DNA of 62,388 bases, taken from Mycobacterium aquaticum (lineage in GTDB: Bacteria > Actinomycetota > Actinomycetes > Mycobacteriales > Mycobacteriaceae). The first letter of the stretch is position 1; every line of letters starts with the position of its first letter. This document shows, piece by piece, positions 27,279 through 35,974 of this stretch. Below the pieces are notes generated by a model. The model saw only the letters and a program-made list of their open reading frames with translations. It ran no database searches and had not been told where the DNA came from. The stretch covers positions 1-62,388 of the forward strand of contig NZ_MVHF01000050.1 of NCBI RefSeq assembly GCF_002086485.1, given 5' to 3'. The position numbers and the translations under genes were made by a program.

Positions 27279-28259
27279 TCAGGCGCTTAGTGCACGACGC
27301 AAGAACTCGTCGCGCGCGGCTACCGCGGCCTGACTCAGCGCCGCCTGCGGCGCGATCAGATAGAAGGCATGGAATCCGCCATCCCACAGATGGCAATCCA
27401 CTGGCACTCCAGCCTGCGACAGGCGCATTGCATAGATCAGGGCCTCATCGCGGAAGCCATCCACCGATCCGACGTCGATGAAGGTCCGCGGGAGCGCGGC
27501 CAGATCTGTAGCCCTCGCCGGCGCAGCGTAGGGGGAAACGTGCGCGGCACCTCGGCGCTCTCCCAGCAGCGACGTCCACCCGAACTCGCTCTCACTGCTG
27601 TCCCATAGCCCTTCACTGGCGAGCATGCGCGAGCTCGGCGTCTCGAGACGGTCATCGAGCATTGGTGACAATAGGATCTGGTGGGTGAGAGCGGGAAACC
27701 CCCGGTCTCGCGCGATTAACGCTGTCGCAGCGGCCAATCCACCACCTGCACTTGCGCCAGCAATCATGACCCTTGCGGGGTCAGCACCGACCGAGGCCGC
27801 ATTCTCGGCCAGCCAGCACAACCCGGCGTAGCAGTCCTCGACGGCGGCCGGGTAGGGGTGTTCAGGGGCTAGCCGGTATTCGATCGAGGTGACCACCGCG
27901 CCCAAGTCACGGACGTAGGGGACGAATGCATCCAAAGCCATGTGCCGCGTGCCGGCAACCATGCCGCCACCGTGGATGTGATAAATCACCGGCGCCGGCG
28001 CGACTCCGCCGGTCGGCCGCAGGACCGTCATGCTCAGGCCAGGTGCGCCCTCTGGCCCAGGCACTGTCAGCTCGTCGACGAGAACCGTGCCACCAGCGGT
28101 GAGGTCGGGCTTGGGGGTTTCAGGGGCAAGCCCGGCGAGTATTGCTCGCACCTGTGCCAAGGTATCGGGGCCTGTCCGCGGGACCAGCTCCTGGAGCATA
28201 GGCAGCGCCAATGCCAGCTCGTCGTCGAGCGGCGGTCGGGTGGGGCGGGTCTCGGTCAT
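27279..28259 (-). CDS. Alpha/beta hydrolase of the hormone-sensitive-lipase type (326 aa)
   Basis: Carboxylesterase or lactonase candidate. The oxyanion motif HGGG (YHIHGGGMVAG), nucleophile GASAGGG, acid Asp near FIDVGSVDGFRDE and His in GGFHAFY are all present and in order. The ATG at 28259 has AGGAG upstream; a longer frame from 28355 lacks a ribosome site. Such enzymes open lactones in alicyclic ketone degradation, which would fit downstream of a Baeyer-Villiger-like step, though this is inference. The gene is alone on its strand between the NmrA-like gene and the porin pair. Confidence 0.87.
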   Translation of the reverse strand: MTETRPTRPPLDDELALALPMLQELVPRTGPDTLAQVRAILAGLAPETPKPDLTAGGTVLVDELTVPGPEGAPGLSMTVLRPTGGVAPAPVIYHIHGGGMVAGTRHMALDAFVPYVRDLGAVVTSIEYRLAPEHPYPAAVEDCYAGLCWLAENAASVGADPARVMIAGASAGGGLAAATALIARDRGFPALTHQILLSPMLDDRLETPSSRMLASEGLWDSSESEFGWTSLLGERRGAAHVSPYAAPARATDLAALPRTFIDVGSVDGFRDEALIYAMRLSQAGVPVDCHLWDGGFHAFYLIAPQAALSQAAVAARDEFLRRALSA

Positions 28260-28722
28260 CGCTGTGTCTCCTTTTAGATGAGAGTTCTTGGCGGTGCGGA
28301 ACAATTGGTTCTCACGCCTGCTATCGGTGACTCGATACCGAGCTGCACCAGGCAACTAGGGCCTTGCGGCTAATCTGTCGGGGCGTCTTCGAGGACCTTG
28401 CGACCGCCGCCGCGTCGGCCGCTCCTCTTGTCCGCGAAAAGCCTGCACTATCGCGGGAATACATCATGGCGGTGACCCGGAGCCCCTTTGCGGACTATCG
28501 CCGTGAGCAAGCGCGATGCTTGCGTTCGATCCGCAGTGTGATCGGAGTGTGCCGCGACGCCCTGAAGGCATGCGCGGTGCTGGGCCGGCGGATCCCCCTT
28601 CACCGAGGGGACCCACCGGATCCAGCTTCAGCAGAACCCGAACGCATTTGCCCCAGTACTCACAGCCATCGGAGGAGTTGCTGCGGCCTGTAGGCAAGCC
28701 ACAAGCTCAAGAAGAGGGAAGG
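28260..28722. other. Intergenic stretch without a gene
   Basis: Short frames on both strands have no recognisable domains. It contains the promoter region of the esterase and the 3' end of the porin transcript. Confidence 0.35.
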
Positions 28723-29382
28723 CTAGATCTGGATCGGGTCGCCATAGATCGCGAACTCCGATCGCTCATCATCGGTGCCGATCCGTAGGTACGCGAATGA
28801 CCTGATAGTGACCGGTCCACCACAAGCGTCGGCTTTGATGTGGAGATTGGTCACATCGAGCATTCCGGAGCCACCCGGACTCAGTGGCATGCTAGCCATA
28901 GGAAGGTCTGTGATCACGCCCGGCTGCAGATTGGTCTGGAGGTAACCGCTGAGTCCGCCGCCAAGTCCAACGTTGACGCCGGGACCTCCGGGCGATAATC
29001 CAACCGCCGCTGCCGGTGCGATCGCCCCGCCACCACCGATCTGCAGGCCGCTAGAAACGTCTATCTGGCAACCCAATTGATACCCTGCGGTAAACGAACT
29101 ATCTGAGAGCGGGGTCTTTCCTCCACTGGCGACCGCCGTAGCTTCGAAAGTGACAAAAGCCTCACGCGAATTGGGGGCAGCCGCGAGGTTCGGTACGGGA
29201 TTCACGACTTCATTCGCCAATGTGAGGTTCAGGCTCCAGCCGCCTCGCGTAGACTTGGTGTCGTTCTGCGCAGCCATGGGCTTGGGCTCAGCAGTGGCTA
29301 TGCCGGACGTGAATGCCAATAAAGCGAGCGCCGCACACGCTGCCGGCGCTCGGCCGATCACTCTAAATCCGACTGATTTCAT
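28723..29382 (-). CDS. MspA-family porin-like protein (219 aa)
   Basis: The N terminus is a signal peptide (to about residue 31, GIATAEP). The mature part shows the MspA pattern: RGGWSLNLTLANEVVNPVPN, a long Gly/Ala strand region (AGYQLGCQIDVSSGLQIGG), LQPGVITDLPM, the LHIKADACGGPVTIRSFAYL strand and the C-terminal Tyr-Gly-(E/D)-Pro (AIYGDPIQI). MspA octamers form water-filled channels in the mycobacterial outer membrane. Overlap with the preceding gene (ATGA at 29379-29382) means coupled translation. Placed inside a catabolic island, it may be a dedicated uptake channel. Two cysteines could form a disulfide, unlike classical MspA. Confidence 0.82.
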   Translation of the reverse strand: MKSVGFRVIGRAPAACAALALLAFTSGIATAEPKPMAAQNDTKSTRGGWSLNLTLANEVVNPVPNLAAAPNSREAFVTFEATAVASGGKTPLSDSSFTAGYQLGCQIDVSSGLQIGGGGAIAPAAAVGLSPGGPGVNVGLGGGLSGYLQTNLQPGVITDLPMASMPLSPGGSGMLDVTNLHIKADACGGPVTIRSFAYLRIGTDDERSEFAIYGDPIQI

Positions 29383-30005
29383 CGCACGTCTCCCATCGCG
29401 CCGAGTGGATTCGATGGGCTCGGTGCCAAACCCATCGGCGAGTTGCCCTGCACGCCGGCTGACGGCACCGGAGTCGGCGGGCTGGCGGGTGCAGGCGGAC
29501 CAGAGGCGACGGCCCCGCTGTCGAGTTCCGCTAGCGTTCCGCCGCGCACCCCGGGAGTGGGACCGAGACCAGGAGCGATCCGCAGGCCGTGGCCTGGGCG
29601 AGCATTAGGCATCTGCGCTTGAGGGCCGCCCAAGTCCGACAGGGCGCTCACCCCTACCCCGCGGGCATCCGTCCGGGCGAGAGCCGGGCCATTGGGAAAG
29701 CCTGGCGGCCCGTATTCCATAGCGCCATATGGTGCGCTCATGCTGCCAGGCACCAGTGGTTGAACGGGGGGCAAGGGCGGCGGGTCAGCCCTGGCTATCG
29801 TCGGCGGGGCCAGGCAGGCACCAGCTGCCGCCACGGCTGCGGCGAGGCACCCTGCGATCACTGCTCTCGCAGGCAGCGCTCGCTGCCGCTTGAAAGCGGT
29901 GCAACCGGCCGGCCCGGTCGCGCCGGACTGCACCTCAGCGTAGACGCCGAAGGACGGGTCGAGCGCACGGGAGCCATCCAGTTCCGAAATGTGGCTTGGC
30001 ATCAT
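29379..30005 (-). CDS. Proline-rich exported or membrane-anchored protein (208 aa)
   Basis: About 45 polar residues precede one hydrophobic segment (VIAGCLAAAVAAAGACLAPP, about 49-68), followed by a Pro/Gly/Ala-rich low-complexity tail (ADPPPLPPVQPLVPGS ... PTPVPSAG). It is either secreted from an unusually long signal or tethered by this helix with the tail outside. The ATG at 30005 follows AGAGG. Its end overlaps the MspA-like gene, so both are made from one mRNA. It might help porin assembly or contact the cell wall. I recognise no family. Confidence 0.65.
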   Translation of the reverse strand: MMPSHISELDGSRALDPSFGVYAEVQSGATGPAGCTAFKRQRALPARAVIAGCLAAAVAAAGACLAPPTIARADPPPLPPVQPLVPGSMSAPYGAMEYGPPGFPNGPALARTDARGVGVSALSDLGGPQAQMPNARPGHGLRIAPGLGPTPGVRGGTLAELDSGAVASGPPAPASPPTPVPSAGVQGNSPMGLAPSPSNPLGAMGDVR

Positions 30006-30225
30006 AGCCTCTTCTCAATTGTTGTGGTGGAGTTGTCATTTGGAAGCCTGCGTGTGGGGACGCACCGGAGTCCGCGCCATCGGGAGCGAACATCACAGTC
30101 AGCCCCGGAGCCGAGCAGCTAGTGGCGGTGGTGGTGCGCCAAATGTGAAGTGTGGTGCTCGCCCGACCCATCGCAAACGAGCTTCCATCAGTGAGTTGGG
30201 GGTGTGTGTTGGGTGTCGGGGTTGG

Positions 30226-31905
30226 TCATTGGCTTACGCCACGAACGGTGTTGAGCAGGGCTGTGGCATTGGCGGGGGCGCTGTCTGCGCGCCAGGCGAC
30301 GTGACCGTCGGGGCGGACCAACACCAACCGACGCTCGTACAACTCTGCGATCTCGGGCTGGTCTATGTCGATGATCTGCAGCGGCATAGCGGCCTGCGCG
30401 GCGGCCCGCTCGAGTTCTTCGTCGGTGCCATCGGACTCGGCAAAGCGCAGGACAACGAATCCATGGCCAAATAGATCGAGTGTGGAGCGGCCATCGGCCA
30501 GCCAGGCGTGCGGAGCGCGATGTCCGGGCCTGGCGGTCTGCACGTAGTTCGAATATTCATCCGGCGGCATCGGTGTGCCGTCGGGGACAATGACGGGTGA
30601 GCCCTCGTAGCGGAAGCCGAGCTCCAGCCCCAGCGAGTACCACTCATTGTTGAGCGCCTCGACTAGACGCTTGCCAATGCGCCGCCGGGCTTCCTCGCCT
30701 ACCGGACCCGGGTCGAGTACATCGGCACACTCACTACTGTCGACCTGCGCCTGATAGTTGGCCGTGGAGCTTGCCGAGTTGCGCACGGCGACAGGGCGAC
30801 GCTCGAGGTCGTAGGCCGCCAGCAAGTTTTCGCCACCCCAACCTTCCAGCTGGGCGGTCAGTATCCAGCCCAGGTCCGAGACGTCGCCGATGCCGGTGTT
30901 GAGGCCGTGACCACCGGTCGGCGACGTGGTGTGGGCAGCGTCCCCAGCCAGCAGCACCCGTCCTACCCGGTAAGTAGCAGCTGAGCACTGGCTGCGTCGC
31001 CACGGCGCCACACGCAGGACTTCGAACGGAATGTTGTGCCCCAACGCACGATGGAGCTGTGCGGTCATGTCGAAGGTCTCCGGGTTTAGGCGCTCCTGTG
31101 ACCCGACCACGGTCAATCGCCAGATCTGGTCTCCGTCGATGGAGGTGAACGTGCCCCAGGTGCCGTCTGGCCCGAGCAGGATGTACCGCTCGCCACCACG
31201 GAGCTCCGGTTCGATCGCCAGGTCGGGAACACGGATCATCGCGCTGAGGGAGAAGTCGAGCATCTTGCCCTCGAAGGGGATTCCGAGCTGCCGGCGTACG
31301 GTGCTGCCGGCTCCGTCGCAACCGACCACGTACTTGGCGCGGATCGTGGAGCGTTCACCGGTGCCCACATCGCTAACCTCAACAGTGACACCGTCGGCGT
31401 CCTGGATGAGCTCTTCGACGTTGACGCCGTACCGGATCTCGGTAAGGCCCCGGCTCGCTACCGCCCTGGCCAGCAACGGATCGAACTTATACTGCGGGCA
31501 CCGCAGGCGCTTCTCCGGCGACGAGTCTGGAATCGTCCGCTCCAGCCCCGACGGGATCGCTGAACGCCCAATGTGGTGTCCGACATGGGAAGTCGCGTAC
31601 ACCGAGTCCCCCGGGAACTCGTCCGGGAAGCCTTCGGCGATAACCCGGTCGACGATCCCCCAGCGCCGACACATCTCGATCGTCCGCTCGTGAAGGCCTG
31701 TCGCTTTGGGCAGCAAAACGACACCGGCATCGGTGCCTCGCTCCACCAGCACGCTGCGCTGACCCTGCCAGGCCAGCTCCAACGCCAGCGCCAGACCCAC
31801 CGGTCCGGCACCGACGATCAGGACCGGTACGACGTCGGCCGTACTGTGCTCGTCAGAAGAGCCATCGCCGCCCGCTTGGGTCGTATTCGGAACACTGCCG
31901 CTCAT
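30226..31905 (-). CDS. FAD-dependent aromatic/ketone monooxygenase, copy 2 (559 aa)
   Basis: Differs from the protein at 20609-22288 by one residue: Leu-to-His in the motif YATS-(L/H)-VGHHIG, about residue 107. All FAD motifs are retained. Its promoter and motif A operator are duplicated with it, so both should respond to the same signal. Here the gene stands between the IclR gene and the porin pair, without its Rieske partners. The extra copy may raise dosage, or may be a passive result of recombination. Confidence 0.9.
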   Translation of the reverse strand: MSGSVPNTTQAGGDGSSDEHSTADVVPVLIVGAGPVGLALALELAWQGQRSVLVERGTDAGVVLLPKATGLHERTIEMCRRWGIVDRVIAEGFPDEFPGDSVYATSHVGHHIGRSAIPSGLERTIPDSSPEKRLRCPQYKFDPLLARAVASRGLTEIRYGVNVEELIQDADGVTVEVSDVGTGERSTIRAKYVVGCDGAGSTVRRQLGIPFEGKMLDFSLSAMIRVPDLAIEPELRGGERYILLGPDGTWGTFTSIDGDQIWRLTVVGSQERLNPETFDMTAQLHRALGHNIPFEVLRVAPWRRSQCSAATYRVGRVLLAGDAAHTTSPTGGHGLNTGIGDVSDLGWILTAQLEGWGGENLLAAYDLERRPVAVRNSASSTANYQAQVDSSECADVLDPGPVGEEARRRIGKRLVEALNNEWYSLGLELGFRYEGSPVIVPDGTPMPPDEYSNYVQTARPGHRAPHAWLADGRSTLDLFGHGFVVLRFAESDGTDEELERAAAQAAMPLQIIDIDQPEIAELYERRLVLVRPDGHVAWRADSAPANATALLNTVRGVSQ

Positions 31906-32041
31906 CGGCCGCTCCACCTCTTCGTCGTTGTCGGACTTGTCGTCTGCGCCCCGGCCTTTTAGAGACCTGGCTATGCCATGGACGCACCGCAGCGACTACG
32001 GGTATCGCCGCCGGACTTGCCTCAGATTGTCGAATGCATCT

Positions 32042-32060
32042 ATGCTCACTATTTGAACAT
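32042..32060. promoter_or_regulatory. Motif A operator upstream of monooxygenase copy 2
   Basis: Exact copy of the inverted repeat at 22425-22443 (ATGCTCA, CTATT, TGAACAT), carried within the duplicated segment. Confidence 0.6.
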
Positions 32061-32550
32061 TTGATTACATATTGTCTCTGACATGAGGATAGTACGCGCT
32101 GCGCGGCCCCTGTCAAGTCGTTGCGCACCCGAATCGTTTGCGGGCACACAGGCGATCGCCGACCCACTGCTCGACCCCTTGAGCACCGTCAACGGTGACC
32201 GTCCTGCGTCAGACACCCACCTCGCTACACCATCGGCGGACGTCGGCCCATAAAAAGCCCAGCCGGCAGGCAAGCGTGGGGCTCGTCACCACTGCGGATG
32301 TCGGCCGGATCGACAGACTTGGCGCGCCCATCGGTCCGTCGATAGCGCCGATGGGCTGGGCCTGCCGCTCGCGCGCCGCGTCGACGGTCGTGTGCTCGAT
32401 TGCGCAGTCTGGTCGGTAATGCCAGCGAACGGCGCTCTCGACGGGACCGATGGCGCGTGCCAGTCGCATCAGTCGTGATGCAGCGACTCGATGCGGTGGC
32501 GCCGGTGCCCCGCACGTCCACAGAGCGGCCCCAAGGGCCCAGCTGCGGGC

Positions 32551-33318
32551 CTAGTCCGGTCGGTGACCGAGGGTCTTCGACAGCTCGATGCTGGCCGTCA
32601 GTATCTCTGGCGCGACGGCAATTTGAGCTTCATGATTCCACCGCGACGCGGGTCCGGAAATAGTCAATGCGCCGACGATGCCGTCGGCGTTGAAGAATGG
32701 CGCCGACAGCCCACCCACCCCGGGCGAGCGGTCACCAACAATGGCGAAGTAACCGTCCTGGCGGATCCGTTCGAGCACGTCATACATGACTGCCGGGTCT
32801 TCGTTGTGCTGCGCTTCCACTATCGAGGCCATCTCGGCCGGCTCGATAAACGCGAGGATCACCTTGCCCGAGGGGCCGACCTCCAGTGGCAGGGTCTCCC
32901 CGATCTCGACCACCCTGGACACGGTGTGACGGCCTGGAACTGTCTCGATGCAGATTCTGGTACGGCCTTGCCGAACGTGAAGACTGATCGTCTCTCCGGT
33001 TGCCTGCCCCAGTTGCTCCATGAAAGGCCGGGCCATGCCCCGTAGATCGATGCGTCGTACAACGCGCGCCGAGAGGGCAATCAGGCCGCTGCCGATGGCG
33101 TACCGTCCGCTGGCCGGCTCCCGGGTCACAAAGGAGCTGCTTTCCAACTCGCGCAGCAACCGATATACCGCGCTGCGCTCCAGGCCCAGTACACGGGCAA
33201 TATCAGCAGGACGCTGGGGTTCCTGCGCATCAGCAATGAACGAAAGAACATCGAGACCACGTGCGAGAGTTTGCGCTCCGACGCTTGTTTTCCGTTCGCT
33301 CTGCGTAGAATCCGTCAT
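32551..33318 (-). CDS. IclR-family transcriptional regulator (255 aa)
   Basis: The N-terminal winged helix (ARGLDVLSFIADAQEPQRPA, DIARVLGLERSAVYRLLREL) and C-terminal IclR effector domain (SLHVRQGRTRICIETVPGRH, DGYFAIVGDRSPGVGGLSAP) are full length. IclR proteins govern aromatic and terpenoid catabolic genes as repressors or activators. It lies between the monooxygenase copy and the lyase/VOC operon. A motif A half-palindrome covers the few bases before its start (33323-33337), suggesting autoregulation and a leaderless or very short leader mRNA. Confidence 0.9.
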   Translation of the reverse strand: MTDSTQSERKTSVGAQTLARGLDVLSFIADAQEPQRPADIARVLGLERSAVYRLLRELESSSFVTREPASGRYAIGSGLIALSARVVRRIDLRGMARPFMEQLGQATGETISLHVRQGRTRICIETVPGRHTVSRVVEIGETLPLEVGPSGKVILAFIEPAEMASIVEAQHNEDPAVMYDVLERIRQDGYFAIVGDRSPGVGGLSAPFFNADGIVGALTISGPASRWNHEAQIAVAPEILTASIELSKTLGHRPD

Positions 33319-33322
33319 GATA

Positions 33323-33337
33323 TCTCAAATAGTACAC
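33323..33337. promoter_or_regulatory. Motif A-like site at the IclR gene start
   Basis: Read on the minus strand it is GTGTACTATTTGAGA, sharing CTATTTGA with the operators of the P450 and monooxygenase operons. It ends five bases before the IclR start codon. Confidence 0.5.
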
Positions 33338-33727
33338 GTTTGGTCGGTTTCAAACTCTCCGGCCTGAGTATGGGGGTCTCGGCGGGCGTCCAGTAGGCCG
33401 AGACATCGGCCTGTCGGCCACGTACGCGATACGTCCGGGCCCGCTCATTCGGGCAGCGCCCCCAAACTCGCGAAGATGCACCACATACAGCGTGGTGCGC
33501 TCCCGTCGTGCGCACATAACGCGGACGCGAGACGGCGACAGGTACGCAAGTCGTCCCACCACCGCCTCAACCCGTGGCCCACCGGCCGCCGATGCACCGG
33601 TGCGTCACCTCTGCCACCCGCACATGTAGCAAAGTCAAGGCTGGTCCGCTGCGCAGACACCGCCGAGTCATACTCCGGCTCATGCACCGTCCGGCAGTGG
33701 TGGGCCTTCGGCATAATCAGTCACCTC
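33338..33727. other. Intergenic stretch without a gene
   Basis: I see no domain or mobile-element remnant on either strand. The short frames here have Arg/His-rich shadow composition. Confidence 0.35.
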
Positions 33728-34363
33728 CTAGGTCGCGGTGCTCAATGTCTCGATCGCGTCACCCGATGCGACAATCTCGGCAAAGAGTGGCAGTGTCTTG
33801 CCGATCGCGAGGGTGTGAAGCTCAGGTGAGGAGGATGCGCACATATCCTCGATGACCCGCACGCTCATGCCCAGGTCCGATGCATGGCGCGAGGCCGACT
33901 CGACAGCGAGATTGGTGGCCACGCCACCAATGAAGAGGTCGGTGATGCCGTTGGCCGCCAAGATCGCGGGCAGCGGTGTCCCGACGAGTGGGTCCACGCA
34001 CCCCTTGGTCACTAGCACGGCTTCGGCGCTCTGTAGCTCCACCACAATCTGAGCACTTGGAGCCTCCTGCGACAACAGACGCTCGGCTGGATAGCGATCA
34101 AAGCGTGTTGTCCGATTGGTGCGAGTGAAATAGCTGGGGTGGAAGGCTAGCCGAGTGTGCACGACTGGGACCCCGGACTGAAGTGCTGCCTTTTGGACTG
34201 CCGCAGCGACGCTGATTACCTGACGTCGGGTCGCTTGCTCGGCCAGAGGCGGAGCCAGGCAGTCGTCGCCCTCACAGCAGAAGCCGACTTGCAAATCGGC
34301 TACCAGGAGCGCAAATCGCTTGGTCCGCACCATATTTGATCGCAATCTCTCAGGTGCGGTCAT
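33728..34363 (-). CDS. Isochorismatase-like hydrolase lacking the catalytic cysteine (211 aa)
   Basis: Cysteine-hydrolase fold of the isochorismatase/maleamate-amidase superfamily. The ATG at 34363 follows GAAGGGAAA; the frame extends further upstream without a ribosome site. Asp23 (VADLQ) and Lys120 (VLVTKG) of the usual triad are present. The nucleophile position, normally GVATNLCVE, reads GVATNLAVESASR, with Ala153. True isochorismatases also lack Cys, so hydrolysis without a covalent intermediate is possible. It overlaps the lyase gene upstream by 14 bases and is the last gene of that operon. Confidence 0.82.
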   Translation of the reverse strand: MTAPERLRSNMVRTKRFALLVADLQVGFCCEGDDCLAPPLAEQATRRQVISVAAAVQKAALQSGVPVVHTRLAFHPSYFTRTNRTTRFDRYPAERLLSQEAPSAQIVVELQSAEAVLVTKGCVDPLVGTPLPAILAANGITDLFIGGVATNLAVESASRHASDLGMSVRVIEDMCASSSPELHTLAIGKTLPLFAEIVASGDAIETLSTAT

Positions 34364-35309
34364 CCGGATTTCCCTTCCCCTTCTCTCCACGAGTTTTGAA
34401 TCGATGCGCTACGCGTGGCGACGAGATTTCCGCGGCGGGAGGCGTGGACGTAGTCGGGGCATGGCGCTGTTCCAGGGCGTCGAACCAGGGCTTACGAACA
34501 GCCTCCTGGCGCTCGAGCCAGGTCGCGATCGGAGGTTTTTTGCCGCTGCCCTGTCGCAGGTGGGCGAGCGTCTCACGTGCCGCGCGAATGCTCGCCAGCA
34601 ATGCCAGGTTGGCGAACAGTGCGATCGAGTATCCAAGTTCTGTGAGGCGCTCCACCGGCACGTGTGGCGTCACACCGCCTTCCACTTGGTTGTGCACGTG
34701 CAGACCGGGGACCTCAGTGACAATGGTTTCGACTTCCTCCACACTCTCGGGTGCCTCAACGAAGAGGACGTCGGCGCCGGCCTCGCGGTAGGCGTTGGCC
34801 CGGCGACAGGCCTCGGCGAGGCCGTGGACGGCGCGGGCATCTGTGCGGGCGATGATCAGCATGTCGGGATCCGACCGTGACTCCACGGCCATCGCGATCT
34901 TGTCGACCATCTCCCCCTCGGAGATGACCGCTTTGCCAGCGAAATGTCCACAGCGCTTGGGGAACGTCTGATCTTCCAGCTGGATCGCGTCCGCGCCTGC
35001 TCGCTCCAGGACCCGGACCGTGTGCCAGGTATTGAGCACGTTGCCGAACCCGGTATCGGCGTCGACGATCAACGGTAGCGACACAGACTCCCGCACTGCC
35101 GCGAGGTGAGCGGCGACCTCGGTGAGCGAGGTCAGTCCGATGTCGGGCGAACCAAGGAACCAATTGGCGATCGCGGCGCCCGAGAGGTAGGCCGCCTCGA
35201 AACCGACGTCCTCGATGATGCGCGCTGTGAGGGCGTTCCCCGCGCCCGGCACGACCAGTGTCTCCGGTCGAGCGAGCAATCCGCGAAGGAGCCGCTTTGT
35301 CTCCGTCAT
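34350..35309 (-). CDS. Isocitrate lyase/PEP mutase superfamily lyase (319 aa)
   Basis: TIM-barrel C-C or P-C lyase. It has PGAGNALTARIIEDVGFEA, the metal-binding DADTGFGN (83-90), IQLEDQTFPKRCGH (loop motif K-R-C-G-H at 118-122) and IIARTDA. The Cys in KRCGH is the catalytic residue of lyases such as 2-methylisocitrate lyase. It could cleave a substituted malate or citrate-like acid released from the ring. It has overlapping starts and stops with the genes on both sides, showing a tight operon. The exact substrate is open; oxaloacetate decarboxylase and phosphonate enzymes are alternatives. Confidence 0.88.
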   Translation of the reverse strand: MTETKRLLRGLLARPETLVVPGAGNALTARIIEDVGFEAAYLSGAAIANWFLGSPDIGLTSLTEVAAHLAAVRESVSLPLIVDADTGFGNVLNTWHTVRVLERAGADAIQLEDQTFPKRCGHFAGKAVISEGEMVDKIAMAVESRSDPDMLIIARTDARAVHGLAEACRRANAYREAGADVLFVEAPESVEEVETIVTEVPGLHVHNQVEGGVTPHVPVERLTELGYSIALFANLALLASIRAARETLAHLRQGSGKKPPIATWLERQEAVRKPWFDALEQRHAPTTSTPPAAEISSPRVAHRFKTRGEKGKGNPDDRT

Positions 35310-35920
35310 GCGTGCAACGGGCCGGAGCCAGTGGCAATCTCGACGATGGGATCAGCCCGGTCATCCCATTCCAGCCGCAACGCCAGCGACATGGTTGCCG
35401 ACATGATGTAGGTACAGGTGACGTAGGTCAGCTCCAGAATCTCGACATCGGAGAACACGCTGCGCAACTGGGCGAACCGCTCATCGGACACCCGCCCACC
35501 GCCGAGCACAAGATCATCGACATAACCCAGCAGCACTCGCTCCTGGTCAGTGAAGTGTTCGGTGCTCGACCAGTTCACCAGGCTGTCGATCTTGGCTTCC
35601 TCCACGCCCAGACGCCGCAGCACCTTGCGATGTTGCGAGTACACGAGCTGCGAGCCACGGGCCCAGCCAGTGCGAGTCAGCGCCAACTCTCGATGCAACG
35701 TCGAGAGTGCCCGTTCGGAGCTGTACTGCCATTTGTGGCGCTCCTCGATCAAGTGAAAAACGCCCGGCTCATTGGCCATCGTCGTCCACCACGTGCCCGG
35801 GGTGCCCTCTTTCGTGCCCGGATCGAGTGCCGGATCCTTGTCCCCAAACAATTGATCGAACCGGCGGTGAATCTCGTCGCTGGTGATCTCACTGCGCTTG
35901 GGTTGGTTTAGTCGCGGCAT
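35306..35920 (-). CDS. Carboxymuconolactone decarboxylase/AhpD-like protein (204 aa)
   Basis: All-helical CMD-type protein. ERALSTLHRELALTRTGWARGSQ and LGVEEAKIDSLVNWS resemble the CMD core. The Cys-x2-Cys of AhpD is absent (the region reads ARGSQLVYSQHRK), so peroxidase-partner activity is unlikely and a decarboxylase, lactonase or other role is more probable. It overlaps the next gene by four bases and follows the VOC protein by 54. Proteins of this group are frequent in operons for cyclic compound breakdown. Confidence 0.8.
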   Translation of the reverse strand: MPRLNQPKRSEITSDEIHRRFDQLFGDKDPALDPGTKEGTPGTWWTTMANEPGVFHLIEERHKWQYSSERALSTLHRELALTRTGWARGSQLVYSQHRKVLRRLGVEEAKIDSLVNWSSTEHFTDQERVLLGYVDDLVLGGGRVSDERFAQLRSVFSDVEILELTYVTCTYIMSATMSLALRLEWDDRADPIVEIATGSGPLHA

Positions 35921-35974
35921 CGTTCGTGCAGCCCTTCCAATTCGTTGGGTGGTTGACGGGTGGCGCTGTGGGCC

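Larger units (their letters stand above)
30196..32267. repeat. Long direct repeat, copy 2 (2,072 bp)
   Basis: Same sequence and orientation as 20579-22650 except t at 31586. The flanks differ completely from copy 1 on both sides. Copy 2 is followed downstream (minus strand) by the porin pair rather than by the Rieske genes. Confidence 0.95.
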
